From: Changchengzhania lutea
GTDB taxonomy: Bacteria > Bacteroidota > Bacteroidia > Flavobacteriales > Flavobacteriaceae
Assembly (NCBI RefSeq): GCF_006974145.1
Contig: NZ_CP039456.1
Span: 1,642,001-1,706,000, forward strand
Direction of reading: 5' to 3'
DNA: 64,000 nucleotides
The notes under the pieces were generated by a model. The model was not told the DNA's origin. It was given only the letters and a program-made list of their open reading frames with translations, and searched no databases. Every line of letters begins with the position of its first letter. The first letter of the stretch is position 1. The position numbers and the translations under genes were made by a program. Positions 54,761-62,902 of this stretch are shown piece after piece.

Positions 54761-55809
54761 TGAATTCACTACTAAAACGTCAATTGCGTAAATATTTAAC
54801 AAAAGAGTTATCTGAATCGAAAGATTTAGAAAACTTTCTTGATGTAGTAAATAGGTCTTATCATAATTTTGATGAGCAATATGTTATGCAACAACGCGCT
54901 ATGACAATTAGTTCTGATGAATTATCAGTTGCAAACGAACAATTAAAGGAAGAGGCCTACGCGCAGAAAGAAGTTATAAATAAGTTGAAGCACGTTATTG
55001 AGACACTTAAATTTTATGAGCTTCCAGAAAATAATACCCTTGAGAATGCCGATTTAGATGGATTAAAACTAGTAGATTTTATTGATAATCAAACCAAAGA
55101 AATTGTAGAAATAAATAAACAACGTGAAAAACTGTTGAATGAATTGGCGCATCAAAATCAAGAATTAAGTGATTATGCTCATATGGTGTCTCATGATTTA
55201 AAATCACCCTTGCGAAGTATAGACACATTAACTGCTTGGTTGAAAAGTGATTATGATGATAAGTTTGATGATACTGGCAAAAACAGTCTGAAACTCATTA
55301 GGAATAATGTAGAAAAAATGGATACCCTTATTAATGGTATTTTAGAATATTCTACTATTGGTAAAAACCAATTAGAACGTTATGATGTTGATACTAATAA
55401 GCTTATTGATGATATTTTAAATATTATTGAAATTCCAGAACATATTTCAATAGTTAAAAACGGAACATTTCCAGTTGTAAAGGGTGATAAATATAGGTTA
55501 CAGCAACTATTTCAAAGTATAATTGATAATGCTATAAAGTATAATGATAAAGCATCAGGACTTATTGAAATTGGTGTTGAAAACCAGAACGACTTTTGGC
55601 AGTTTTATATAAAAGATAATGGTAAGGGCATTGATGAAAAATATTATGATAAAATATTTAAAACCTTTCAAAAATTAGAAAATAACCCACAATCAACAGG
55701 TATTGGTTTATCTATAGTTAAGAAAATTATCGATTTATACGGAGGTAAAGTGTGGTTAACTTCTCAATTGAATAAAGGAACTACGTTCCATTTCACCATT
55801 AAAAAATAG
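54760..55809 (+). CDS. Histidine kinase of the FIST-partner (NahK-like) type
   Basis: The 349-residue soluble kinase opens with LLKRQLRKYL...ENFLDVVNRSYHNFDEQ, then ISSDELSVANEQL. This N-terminal block is characteristic of kinases encoded next to FIST/NosP genes. A coiled coil follows, then HisKA with His145 (HMVSHDLKSPLRS) and HATPase (about 225-349; IDNAIKYN, DNGKGID, STGIGLSIVKK). It lacks the PAS and receiver domains of longer NahK proteins. The C-terminal half resembles that of the kinase at 52034, so the pair probably arose by duplication and may feed the same receiver. Confidence 0.9.
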   Translation: MNSLLKRQLRKYLTKELSESKDLENFLDVVNRSYHNFDEQYVMQQRAMTISSDELSVANEQLKEEAYAQKEVINKLKHVIETLKFYELPENNTLENADLDGLKLVDFIDNQTKEIVEINKQREKLLNELAHQNQELSDYAHMVSHDLKSPLRSIDTLTAWLKSDYDDKFDDTGKNSLKLIRNNVEKMDTLINGILEYSTIGKNQLERYDVDTNKLIDDILNIIEIPEHISIVKNGTFPVVKGDKYRLQQLFQSIIDNAIKYNDKASGLIEIGVENQNDFWQFYIKDNGKGIDEKYYDKIFKTFQKLENNPQSTGIGLSIVKKIIDLYGGKVWLTSQLNKGTTFHFTIKK

Positions 55810-55811
55810 CT

Positions 55812-56132
55812 ATGGAACAACCTAATTTAGCATACATTGATACGCTTTCTGGAGGCGATGAGGCTTTTAAACAAAAGTTAATAGATATTATTAAAATGGA
55901 GTTCCCAGATGAAAAAGCAGTTTACCTAAAAAACATAGAAGAAAAAAACTTTGAAGCAGCAGCAGAAAATGTACACAAACTTAAACATAAAATTAGTATT
56001 TTAGGACTTGAAAAGAGTTATGAAATTGCTACAGAATTTGAAAATGATTTAAAAGATAATCATGATGATGTAGGCAAAGAAGCGTTTATAAGTATTCTTC
56101 AAAATATAACTACCTTTTTGGCGACTTTATAA
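55812..56132 (+). CDS. Free-standing histidine phosphotransfer (Hpt) protein
   Basis: This 106-residue all-helical protein carries the Hpt motif VHKLKHKISILGL with the phospho-accepting His55. It would carry phosphate between two receivers, here most simply from the CheY-like protein to the LytTR regulator. It lies 2 bp after the second kinase gene and 9 bp before the LytTR gene. There is no kinase core, so it is not a hybrid-kinase fragment. Confidence 0.9.
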   Translation: MEQPNLAYIDTLSGGDEAFKQKLIDIIKMEFPDEKAVYLKNIEEKNFEAAAENVHKLKHKISILGLEKSYEIATEFENDLKDNHDDVGKEAFISILQNITTFLATL

Positions 56133-56141
56133 TCTTATTTT

Positions 56142-56858
56142 ATGAATTGTATTATTATTGATGATGAGGCAACAGCAAGAGCCATTATTGCCCAACTTTG
56201 CTCAAATATTTCTAGTTTAAATATTTTAGAAGAATTTCCTAATGCGCTGCAGGCCATAAAGTATTTGAATCAAAATGAAGTCGATCTTATTTTTTTAGAT
56301 ATTCATATGCCAGATTTTACAGGTTTCGATTTTATTCAAACCTTAAAAAATCCACCTAAAATTATTTTAACCACTTCAGATCCGCAATTTGCTATTGAAG
56401 CTTTTGAGTACGATTGTATTGTCGATTATTTAGTAAAACCCATAATACTACCGCGTTTTGAAAAATCGATTCAAAAAGCAAAAGCTACAGTTTCAAAACC
56501 TACTGTAAATACTGCGTCTTCACCTGAAACAGTAGAAACTAGTTCTGGAAACGATTTATATGTTAACATTGATAGGCGTCTTATAAAAATAGATATACCA
56601 AGTATTTATCTTATTGAAGCCAAAGGCGATTATATTAATGTAAAAACGGAAGAAAAAAATTATACGGTACATTCCACATTAAAAAAAATAGAAGATAAAT
56701 TACCAAATGACTTGTTTTTAAAAGTGCACCGGTCGTACATAATAAACGTTCAAAAGATTATCGATATTGAAGATAATAGCGTTTTAATAAAAAAGGATGT
56801 AATTCCTGTAAGTCGCTCAAACCGTCCTGAATTAATGAAACGGTTAAATTTATTATAA
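56142..56858 (+). CDS. LytTR-family DNA-binding response regulator
   Basis: The 238-residue regulator has a receiver (1-115) with Asp7-Asp8, phosphoacceptor Asp53 (FLDIHMPDFTG), Thr77-Thr78 and Lys99, a Ser/Thr/Pro-rich linker (115-137) and a LytTR DNA-binding domain (138-238; IYLIEAKGDYINV, LFLKVHRSYIINVQKI, IPVSRSNRPELMKRL). It is the only output in the operon. Its likely targets are the direct-repeat sites before its own operon and before the T9SS gene at 57827. Confidence 0.94.
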   Translation: MNCIIIDDEATARAIIAQLCSNISSLNILEEFPNALQAIKYLNQNEVDLIFLDIHMPDFTGFDFIQTLKNPPKIILTTSDPQFAIEAFEYDCIVDYLVKPIILPRFEKSIQKAKATVSKPTVNTASSPETVETSSGNDLYVNIDRRLIKIDIPSIYLIEAKGDYINVKTEEKNYTVHSTLKKIEDKLPNDLFLKVHRSYIINVQKIIDIEDNSVLIKKDVIPVSRSNRPELMKRLNLL

Positions 56859-56933
56859 ATGTTTTCGATATCATGCTATGTTTCTACCGTTACTCATTTC
56901 AATATGACAAAACAACATTAATTTAGTATCTCT

Positions 56934-57092
56934 AGTCATTTCGACGATAGGAGAAATCACATAATTAAATTGATATAAACTTGTATAATGTGATGTCTCA
57001 ATCGTCCCTCATTTCGACATGACTAACATATTCTTATTTGATATCTTGAGCCATTTCGACAAAGCGAAGCATGAGCGACGAGAAATCACATA
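56934..57092. repeat. Palindromic flavobacterial repeat units upstream of the GIY-YIG gene
   Basis: Units of the form CATTTCGAC...GAGAAATCACAT occur at 56937-56962 and 57051-57092. Between them is a unit in the inverse order (ATGTGATGTCTC...CATTTCGACATGAC, about 56987-57023). Bases 56983-57023 are identical over 41 bp to 57536-57576 on the other side of the gene. Confidence 0.7.
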
Positions 57093-57120
57093 ACAGTAAG
57101 AGGTAATACATTTAAAAATT

Positions 57121-57420
57121 ATGCAACATAAATACTTCGTTTATATAACAACCAATAAATATAGAACTACCTTATATATTGGCTTTACAAATAACATCCA
57201 AAATAGATTATCTCAACATTATTTTGATTCTCAAAATGCTAAAAAATCTTTTGCGGGTAAATATGGTTGTGTTTATTTGGTCTATTATGAAACTTTCGAA
57301 TATCCTAAACTTGGAATATCAAGAGAAAAAGAATTGAAAAAGTGGAGACGTGAAAAGAAAAACAAACTAATTTCTGATTTTAATCCTAAATGGGAAAATT
57401 TAAATAATCAAATATTTTAA
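57121..57420 (+). CDS. GIY-YIG nuclease family protein
   Basis: This 99-residue single-domain protein of the UvrC/UPF0213-like GIY-YIG class starts YFVYITTNKYRTTLYIGFTNNIQNRLSQH. The YVYI-like and YIGFTNN parts stand for GIY and YIG, with the conserved Arg (Arg29) and a later Glu near EKELKKWRREKK. Such small proteins may nick DNA, but none of the close relatives has a settled role. It stands alone between arrays of palindromic repeats, including an exact 41-bp repeat on both sides, so it may move with or act on them. Confidence 0.88.
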   Translation: MQHKYFVYITTNKYRTTLYIGFTNNIQNRLSQHYFDSQNAKKSFAGKYGCVYLVYYETFEYPKLGISREKELKKWRREKKNKLISDFNPKWENLNNQIF

Positions 57421-57738
57421 TTCTTTTAACTATGTGATGTCTCAGATGCTTTCTATATAACTTTGAGTCATTTCGACAGAGTGAAGTATGAGCGACGAGA
57501 AATCTCATGAAGCAAACAAACACATTAATGCCCAAGTATAATGTGATGTCTCAATCGTCCCTCATTTCGACATGACAAAACAATATTCGTTTAGTATTTC
57601 AAGCCATTTCAACAATTGGAGAAATCATACCGTCTTAATTAGAAAAAAATCACGCAGTAATTACGATGTCTCACATACGTTCGACATGACATAGTTAAAC
57701 TAATTAACTTTCCGATATATTAAACTTCTATTTACAAC

Positions 57739-57777
57739 CATTCGTCTACACTAAATTTTCATCCATCGAAAATTAAA
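57739..57777 (+). promoter_or_regulatory. Operator of the T9SS gene matching the phosphorelay operon (probable LytTR site)
   Basis: CATTCGTCTACACTAAAT at 57739-57756 matches the operon's second copy (50988) in all but the first base of the aligned 18. A weaker direct copy (CATCCATCGAAAATTAAA) begins 21 bp later. The motif starts 60 bp before the -7 element, the same phase as at the operon. Confidence 0.65.
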
Positions 57778-57798
57778 ATTTAAACACCAATAGTAATA

Positions 57799-57806
57799 TA
57801 GTTTTG
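57799..57806 (+). promoter_or_regulatory. -7 element of the 868-residue T9SS gene
   Basis: TAGTTTTG matches TAnnTTTG, 20 bp before the ATG at 57827. No -33 TTTG is visible, consistent with activator dependence. Confidence 0.5.
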
Positions 57807-57826
57807 CGGTATAAAATATACATACC

Positions 57827-60433
57827 ATGAAAAAATTATTACTGTTATTATTTGTAACTACGCTTAATATAAATGCACAATCTGGCGCAAGTACTCAGGA
57901 TGTTCCTTTTAATTGCGATTATAATGCTTATCTATTTCAGTATAACGATGTTTATGCTATTGATTTAGCTTCAGGAAATTCTTATACGGTAGCTACTGAT
58001 GTTACAGAAGGAAATATAAACGCAGCAGCTTACAATCCGGCAGATGGCTTTATTTGGGGATCATTAGGCTCACCAGAAAAATCAATTGTTCGTATTGGAA
58101 AAAACTTTGAGACGACAACTTATTATATAGATGAATTGCCTACAAGTGGTCGCTATATAGGTGATGTTAGTGCAGAAGGTATTTATTATTTAAAAGGAGG
58201 TGGCGCAGCGTATTACACTATAGATTTAAATCCTGATTCAGATAACTACGGGAAGTATATAGAAACTCTAAATTTACCTCAAAGTATAAGTATTCATGAT
58301 TGGGCATTCAACGCAGTAGATACTAAACTTTACACCGTTGAAAAGAAAACAAATATCTTATATAGAATAGATGCTGAAACTGGTAGTATGCAGAGTTTAG
58401 GCGAAGTGCCAATTCTATCAGGTTTAAATTACACGTATGGTGCGGTTTATTTTGATGCTTCAGGTCGTTTTTATGTATCTGCTAACCAAACAGGCACTAT
58501 TTATGTGATTCAAAGTGTACAAGATTTAGATGGTACAAATGCTATGGAGTCTAACTTATTTGCTTTCGGGCCTTCAAGTTCACAGAATGATGGTGCACGC
58601 TGTCCTACAGCTCCAGTACTACAAGAAATTTGCTATAATGGTATTGACGATGATGGCGACGGCTTAATAGATTGTGAAGACCCTTCTTGTTCTGGTTATG
58701 GTGATTGTGATGTTATAGCAGCGCCAACAACAACGGCTAATAAGGGTGGTTTAGAGAGCAATAATAGACTGTCTCAACAAATTAGCAAACGTAATTTTAA
58801 CCGTGCAAAAAGTAGTTATAAGTTTGATAAAAGCACAGCCAAGAAATTCTTAAAATCATCCAAATACGGAAAAAACACACAAAGTAAAGGTGGTAGTTTT
58901 CAATTATCAGATTTTATTCCTTTCGGGACTATTGGAGAAGATAATGTTATAGAGTCGTCTCCTACAGATTTAATAAACATTACTAATGCTACGAATGTAT
59001 ATTCGGTAGATTATATGAGGAATAATGAAGCTGTTGCTTCTATATTATTACTTCAAACAGATAAAGGGGTCTATGAGCATACTAAATATATTTGCGATAG
59101 ATTATTAGGTGCAGAACTTATTTCGGTATCAACCATAGAAATTAGCGAACAAAAATTTATTAAAGCGCTTATAAGAAACATTGATGGGTCTTTAGAATTT
59201 GTATTAAGCTTATCTGCAAAACCAACAAACGGCGATACTAATTTTGGTATAGAAAGTCATTGGAATTTAGATAAATACGAAAAAGGTGTGCCTTATTATA
59301 ATTTCCAAATTTGGTCTAGTTCTTTAGATGATTTATTAAGACTTGGTGAAGAAGTAGTAAGCTTATTAAATGTACAAAAGCCTATAACTAGCTATAATAA
59401 TTCTACACCACCAACGGTATTTGTTAGAAAAGGAAAATACCATAATGGTAAGTTAGATTTACAAATTGTAAATACCAATAGGAGTGAAGGAGTTGTTTTT
59501 GATGGCGGATTACGAGCTACCGAAACAAATGGCGTAGAGTATGTATCTACACATATTGATTTAGAGGGGAACTATATTTCCAATTTAGAAGTAGAAGCAG
59601 GAAGTTTATTTGATATTGGGTTTAGAATTGGTGATGGTAAGAATACTCCAGATGATTTATTTATGTCTGATGGGCCTTGGGGGTATGATGATGCAGCACC
59701 AAGCACTAGTGTAAAAAGTTATGCGGTAAATACTAACGAAGCGCAATTTAGTGATGATGCCTTTCCCATTGAAAGAAACATTGAATTAACAGCAACTACA
59801 AGCGAATATATTGCAGCGTATAGAGCGTTAACACCAAAGTTTAACCCAATTGATTTTACAAGTTACAATAGCTTTCAATTAAAAGCAAAAGGTACAGGTA
59901 CTTTAATTATCAGATTGGTAAAAGAAGGTGTTTCTAACTGGGAAACACAGTACAAAGCAAGTATTGCACTTACTGACGACATGCAAGACTATAGCATCCT
60001 GTTTTCTGAGTTTAACTCTATAAACAATGAAGCCTTTATAGCAAATGATATCACATCGGTAGTATTTACAATGTTGGCAGAAAATGGTGTTGAAGAAACT
60101 AAAACGATGAGTTTACAACAGCTTCGTTTTTCTAAAAGCAATTCGCTGTCAGTAGATACTTTAAATAGTGAAGACGTATTTAATCAAGCGGTTGCAGTAC
60201 CAAACCCAATGCGTGCAAAAACAACGATACAGTTTATCTCGCAAACTAATGAAGACATTCAGTTAATGATGTATAACCAATTAGGAGTTCTTGTAAAGCA
60301 ACTAGATTTTAAAGCTAAAAGAGGGCAAAACAGTTTGCCACTAACAAAAGACAATTTAAGTACTGGTTTATATTTCTGTACCCTTAAAGGCCAAAACATG
60401 AATTATAAAACTGTAAAATTGCTTATACAATAA
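57827..60433 (+). CDS. Large secreted T9SS protein, probable output of the phosphorelay
   Basis: The 868-residue protein has a signal peptide (1-18, NINA before Gln), a propeller-like DUF6923-type region (about 25-260) and a short Cys/Asp metal-binding motif of the MopE kind (CYNGIDDDGDGLIDCEDPSC, near 270). A low-complexity linker, an uncharacterised middle region and a beta-sandwich resembling carbohydrate-binding folds (about 640-770; FQLKAKGTGTLIIRLV) follow. A type A sorting signal ends it (about 785-868; VPNPMRAKTTIQF...STGLYFCTLKGQ). It is probably exported to the cell surface as an adhesin or matrix protein. Its promoter shares the operator of the NO-sensing operon. Confidence 0.85.
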   Translation: MKKLLLLLFVTTLNINAQSGASTQDVPFNCDYNAYLFQYNDVYAIDLASGNSYTVATDVTEGNINAAAYNPADGFIWGSLGSPEKSIVRIGKNFETTTYYIDELPTSGRYIGDVSAEGIYYLKGGGAAYYTIDLNPDSDNYGKYIETLNLPQSISIHDWAFNAVDTKLYTVEKKTNILYRIDAETGSMQSLGEVPILSGLNYTYGAVYFDASGRFYVSANQTGTIYVIQSVQDLDGTNAMESNLFAFGPSSSQNDGARCPTAPVLQEICYNGIDDDGDGLIDCEDPSCSGYGDCDVIAAPTTTANKGGLESNNRLSQQISKRNFNRAKSSYKFDKSTAKKFLKSSKYGKNTQSKGGSFQLSDFIPFGTIGEDNVIESSPTDLINITNATNVYSVDYMRNNEAVASILLLQTDKGVYEHTKYICDRLLGAELISVSTIEISEQKFIKALIRNIDGSLEFVLSLSAKPTNGDTNFGIESHWNLDKYEKGVPYYNFQIWSSSLDDLLRLGEEVVSLLNVQKPITSYNNSTPPTVFVRKGKYHNGKLDLQIVNTNRSEGVVFDGGLRATETNGVEYVSTHIDLEGNYISNLEVEAGSLFDIGFRIGDGKNTPDDLFMSDGPWGYDDAAPSTSVKSYAVNTNEAQFSDDAFPIERNIELTATTSEYIAAYRALTPKFNPIDFTSYNSFQLKAKGTGTLIIRLVKEGVSNWETQYKASIALTDDMQDYSILFSEFNSINNEAFIANDITSVVFTMLAENGVEETKTMSLQQLRFSKSNSLSVDTLNSEDVFNQAVAVPNPMRAKTTIQFISQTNEDIQLMMYNQLGVLVKQLDFKAKRGQNSLPLTKDNLSTGLYFCTLKGQNMNYKTVKLLIQ

Positions 60434-60615
60434 ATAAGAATAATTAAAACGATTGCCCCAATTCTTTAAAAGGTAAAAGACGCAAGTTTTTTGCCTTTTT
60501 TTTGTTATTTTGTGGTATATTTCAACTTTAATTGTCAGCTGTATACCTTTTCTTTCTATTTCTGACATGATGAAAACTTTATATTAGATTAAGTGTATTA
60601 GTTAGAATAATCTTT

Positions 60616-62001
60616 ATGAATGAAATAACTACAAAAGAAATACCTATTAAGGATTTAATTCTTTGGGATGAAAATGCAAGGTTTCCTGATAAATATTACA
60701 ATTCAGAAGAAAAAGATTTAATTAATTATTTTATATCAAAGCCAGAATACAAAATAAAAAAATTTGCGAAAGAGATTGTTTCTCAATTTAATTTACCTCA
60801 ACTTGAAAAGTTAGTAGTTTGGAATGACGAGGGGAATTTCATTGTGCTTGAAGGTAATCGGAGATTGACAGTTTATAAGTTACTTTCTAATCCTGAATTA
60901 ATAGAAAATCATGGAATAAAGACATATATAAAAGAATTAAAAAGCAAAATTAATATTAACGAATATTATTCTTTAGAATGTTTAGTTACTAATAATAAAG
61001 AATTAGGACTTGAGTATATAGATAGGAAACATGCCAAAGGAAACAACGAAGTTAACTGGCAAGAACCAGAAAGGACTAATTATAATTTAAGAAGAGGGAA
61101 TGGAACCATTAATGATACTATTGTTAGTGGTGTAAGCAATATTGTAAAAGATTTAGATTTACCAGAAAGAATGAAAGAAGATATTCTTGGTAAAGGGTAT
61201 GTAACGACTTTTTATAGAGCGATAACAACAACACCTGCTAAAAAGAAATATAAATATAAAATAACTGAAAACGGAGAATTAAAAATTGAGAATGAAAACT
61301 TTAAAGATGAATTAAAAGTTGTAATATATCAATTACTAAATAAATCTGATTTTGAGGGAAATAAAATTAATTCACGAACATTAAACAAGAAAGAGAATAT
61401 TGAGAGTTTTATACAAAAGATAAACCCAAAAGATGTAAAGAAAGTTGAAACTGAGATAGAAAAGAGTACAACCGAAAATCTTTTCGGCGGCAAAACTATC
61501 AATATTGGCAAAAATAATATCAAAGTAGCTAATGATAAAATACCCAGTAAAAACACACCAACAGGCTTATTTTTCAGAGAAGATGTGCCTTTTAGAATAG
61601 ATAGTTCAAGTTTGAAGATCTTATATGATGAATTAAAAAATATTCCAGTTAAAGTTTACCCAAATGCTACTCATGATTTATTAAGAAGCTTTTTAGAATG
61701 CTCATTAGCTTTTTATTTTAAAAAGAGTAATCATTATAATAAAATTTCTAAGAGCAAAGAGCATAATCCCAAATTGGGAGAAATGTTGACATATATTATT
61801 AATAAAAAATGTAATGAATTAAATGACAGTAATGTTATTTCGACTATAAAATCAATAAAAACGGATTATGAAAAACCATATTCTTTAGAAAGAATGCATA
61901 TGATAAATCATAATGAAAACTTTGTTTCTGTTGAAAAAGATGTTAGAGCAGCTTGGTCAAAACTTGAACCTTTATTTAAAATCATTTTAGTAGATAAATA
62001 G
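60616..62001 (+). CDS. ParB-like nuclease-domain protein of a methylase cassette
   Basis: The 461-residue protein has a ParB/Srx-like N-terminal domain (about 5-130): IPIKDLILWDENARFPDKYY, then IVLEGNRRLTVYKLL with the EGNRR motif at 79-83. The rest is Lys/Asn-rich and I do not recognise it. ParB-like proteins with this motif can act as CTPases, nucleases or DNA-binding partners of methylases. Its TAG shares one base with the GTG of the next gene, so it works with the adenine methylase. The codons are distinctly more AT-rich than in neighbouring genes, suggesting recent transfer. Confidence 0.8.
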   Translation: MNEITTKEIPIKDLILWDENARFPDKYYNSEEKDLINYFISKPEYKIKKFAKEIVSQFNLPQLEKLVVWNDEGNFIVLEGNRRLTVYKLLSNPELIENHGIKTYIKELKSKININEYYSLECLVTNNKELGLEYIDRKHAKGNNEVNWQEPERTNYNLRRGNGTINDTIVSGVSNIVKDLDLPERMKEDILGKGYVTTFYRAITTTPAKKKYKYKITENGELKIENENFKDELKVVIYQLLNKSDFEGNKINSRTLNKKENIESFIQKINPKDVKKVETEIEKSTTENLFGGKTINIGKNNIKVANDKIPSKNTPTGLFFREDVPFRIDSSSLKILYDELKNIPVKVYPNATHDLLRSFLECSLAFYFKKSNHYNKISKSKEHNPKLGEMLTYIINKKCNELNDSNVISTIKSIKTDYEKPYSLERMHMINHNENFVSVEKDVRAAWSKLEPLFKIILVDK

Positions 62002-62900
62002 TGTTTTACTCTCCTTTAAGATATCCAGGAGGAAAGAATAAGCTTTCCGTATTTATAGCAAAGATTTGTATTGACAATAATATAAATGGACATTATGTAG
62101 AACCATATTCTGGTGGAGCTTCTGTTGCTCTATTTCTATTAATAGAAGGCTTTGTTAATAGAATAACTATTAATGACAGAGATAGATCAATTTATGCATT
62201 TTGGCATTCCGTATTAAATAAAACAAATCAACTTTGCAAATTAATAGAAAATGCAGAACTTTCAATTGAAGAATGGAGAAGGCAAAAAGAAGTTCAAACA
62301 AATAAAAAAACTGCTAACTTATTGGAGTTGGGTTTTTCAACTTTTTATTTAAATAGAACAAACCGTTCAGGTATAATTAACGCAGGTGTAATGGGTGGTG
62401 TATTACAAAACGGTAATTATCTTATAGATTGCCGATTTAATAAATTAGATTTAATTGAAAGAATAAGAAAAATAGCTAAATACAAGAAAAGTATTCGACT
62501 TTATAAAAAGGATGCTATTAAATTAATAGATAAAATTCAAAATGAAGCAATGAATGATAATGTTGTTTTTTATTTTGACCCACCTTACTACTTAAAAGCA
62601 AGTACACTTTATATGAATCATTATCAGGATAAAAATCATAAAAAAGTAAGTGATAAAATAAAATCTATCCAAAATATAAAATGGATAGTTTCTTATGATA
62701 ACGTTCCTGAAATTCAAAATCTATATTCTGAGTGTAATAGAAAGGAATTCTCTTTTAAGCATACTGCATATGAAATTAGAGAAGGAAAAGAAATTTTGTT
62801 TTTCAGTGAAAATATTAAACAGCCAAAAATTGAAGAATGGAACCCATTAAGATTCAAACTTAAAAAAGGAAAAAATGCTATGAATATTGTGTATAAATAA
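62001..62900 (+). CDS. DNA adenine methyltransferase (Dam/D12 class)
   Basis: This enzyme transfers a methyl group from S-adenosylmethionine to adenine N6 in DNA. The 299 residues show the D12-class order: PLRYPGGKNKL (5-15), the AdoMet-binding YVEPYSGGASVAL (32-44) and the catalytic DPPYYLKAS (193-201). The start is GTG at 62001, overlapping the ParB-like stop by one base. No restriction enzyme gene follows, so it is either an orphan methylase or part of a two-gene system. The target sequence is unknown. The gene ends 2 bp before the convergent outer-membrane gene. Confidence 0.92.
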   Translation: MFYSPLRYPGGKNKLSVFIAKICIDNNINGHYVEPYSGGASVALFLLIEGFVNRITINDRDRSIYAFWHSVLNKTNQLCKLIENAELSIEEWRRQKEVQTNKKTANLLELGFSTFYLNRTNRSGIINAGVMGGVLQNGNYLIDCRFNKLDLIERIRKIAKYKKSIRLYKKDAIKLIDKIQNEAMNDNVVFYFDPPYYLKASTLYMNHYQDKNHKKVSDKIKSIQNIKWIVSYDNVPEIQNLYSECNRKEFSFKHTAYEIREGKEILFFSENIKQPKIEEWNPLRFKLKKGKNAMNIVYK

Positions 62901-62902
62901 AC

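Larger units (their letters stand above)
57421..57826. repeat. 406-bp repeat field and promoter region downstream of the GIY-YIG gene
   Basis: Repeat units of the CATTTCGAC / GAGAAATC type occur at about 57467-57508 and 57602-57629. The 41-bp copy lies at 57536-57576, and shorter pieces (GATGTCTCA, TTCGACATGAC) near 57430 and 57664-57690. From about 57735 the sequence changes to the promoter of the T9SS gene, with the operator and -7 element listed separately. No ORF is credible. Confidence 0.65.

Noticed and set aside
56934-57690. CRISPR array
   Set aside because: Repeats vary in length and orientation, spacing is irregular, there are no uniform spacers and no cas genes are nearby.
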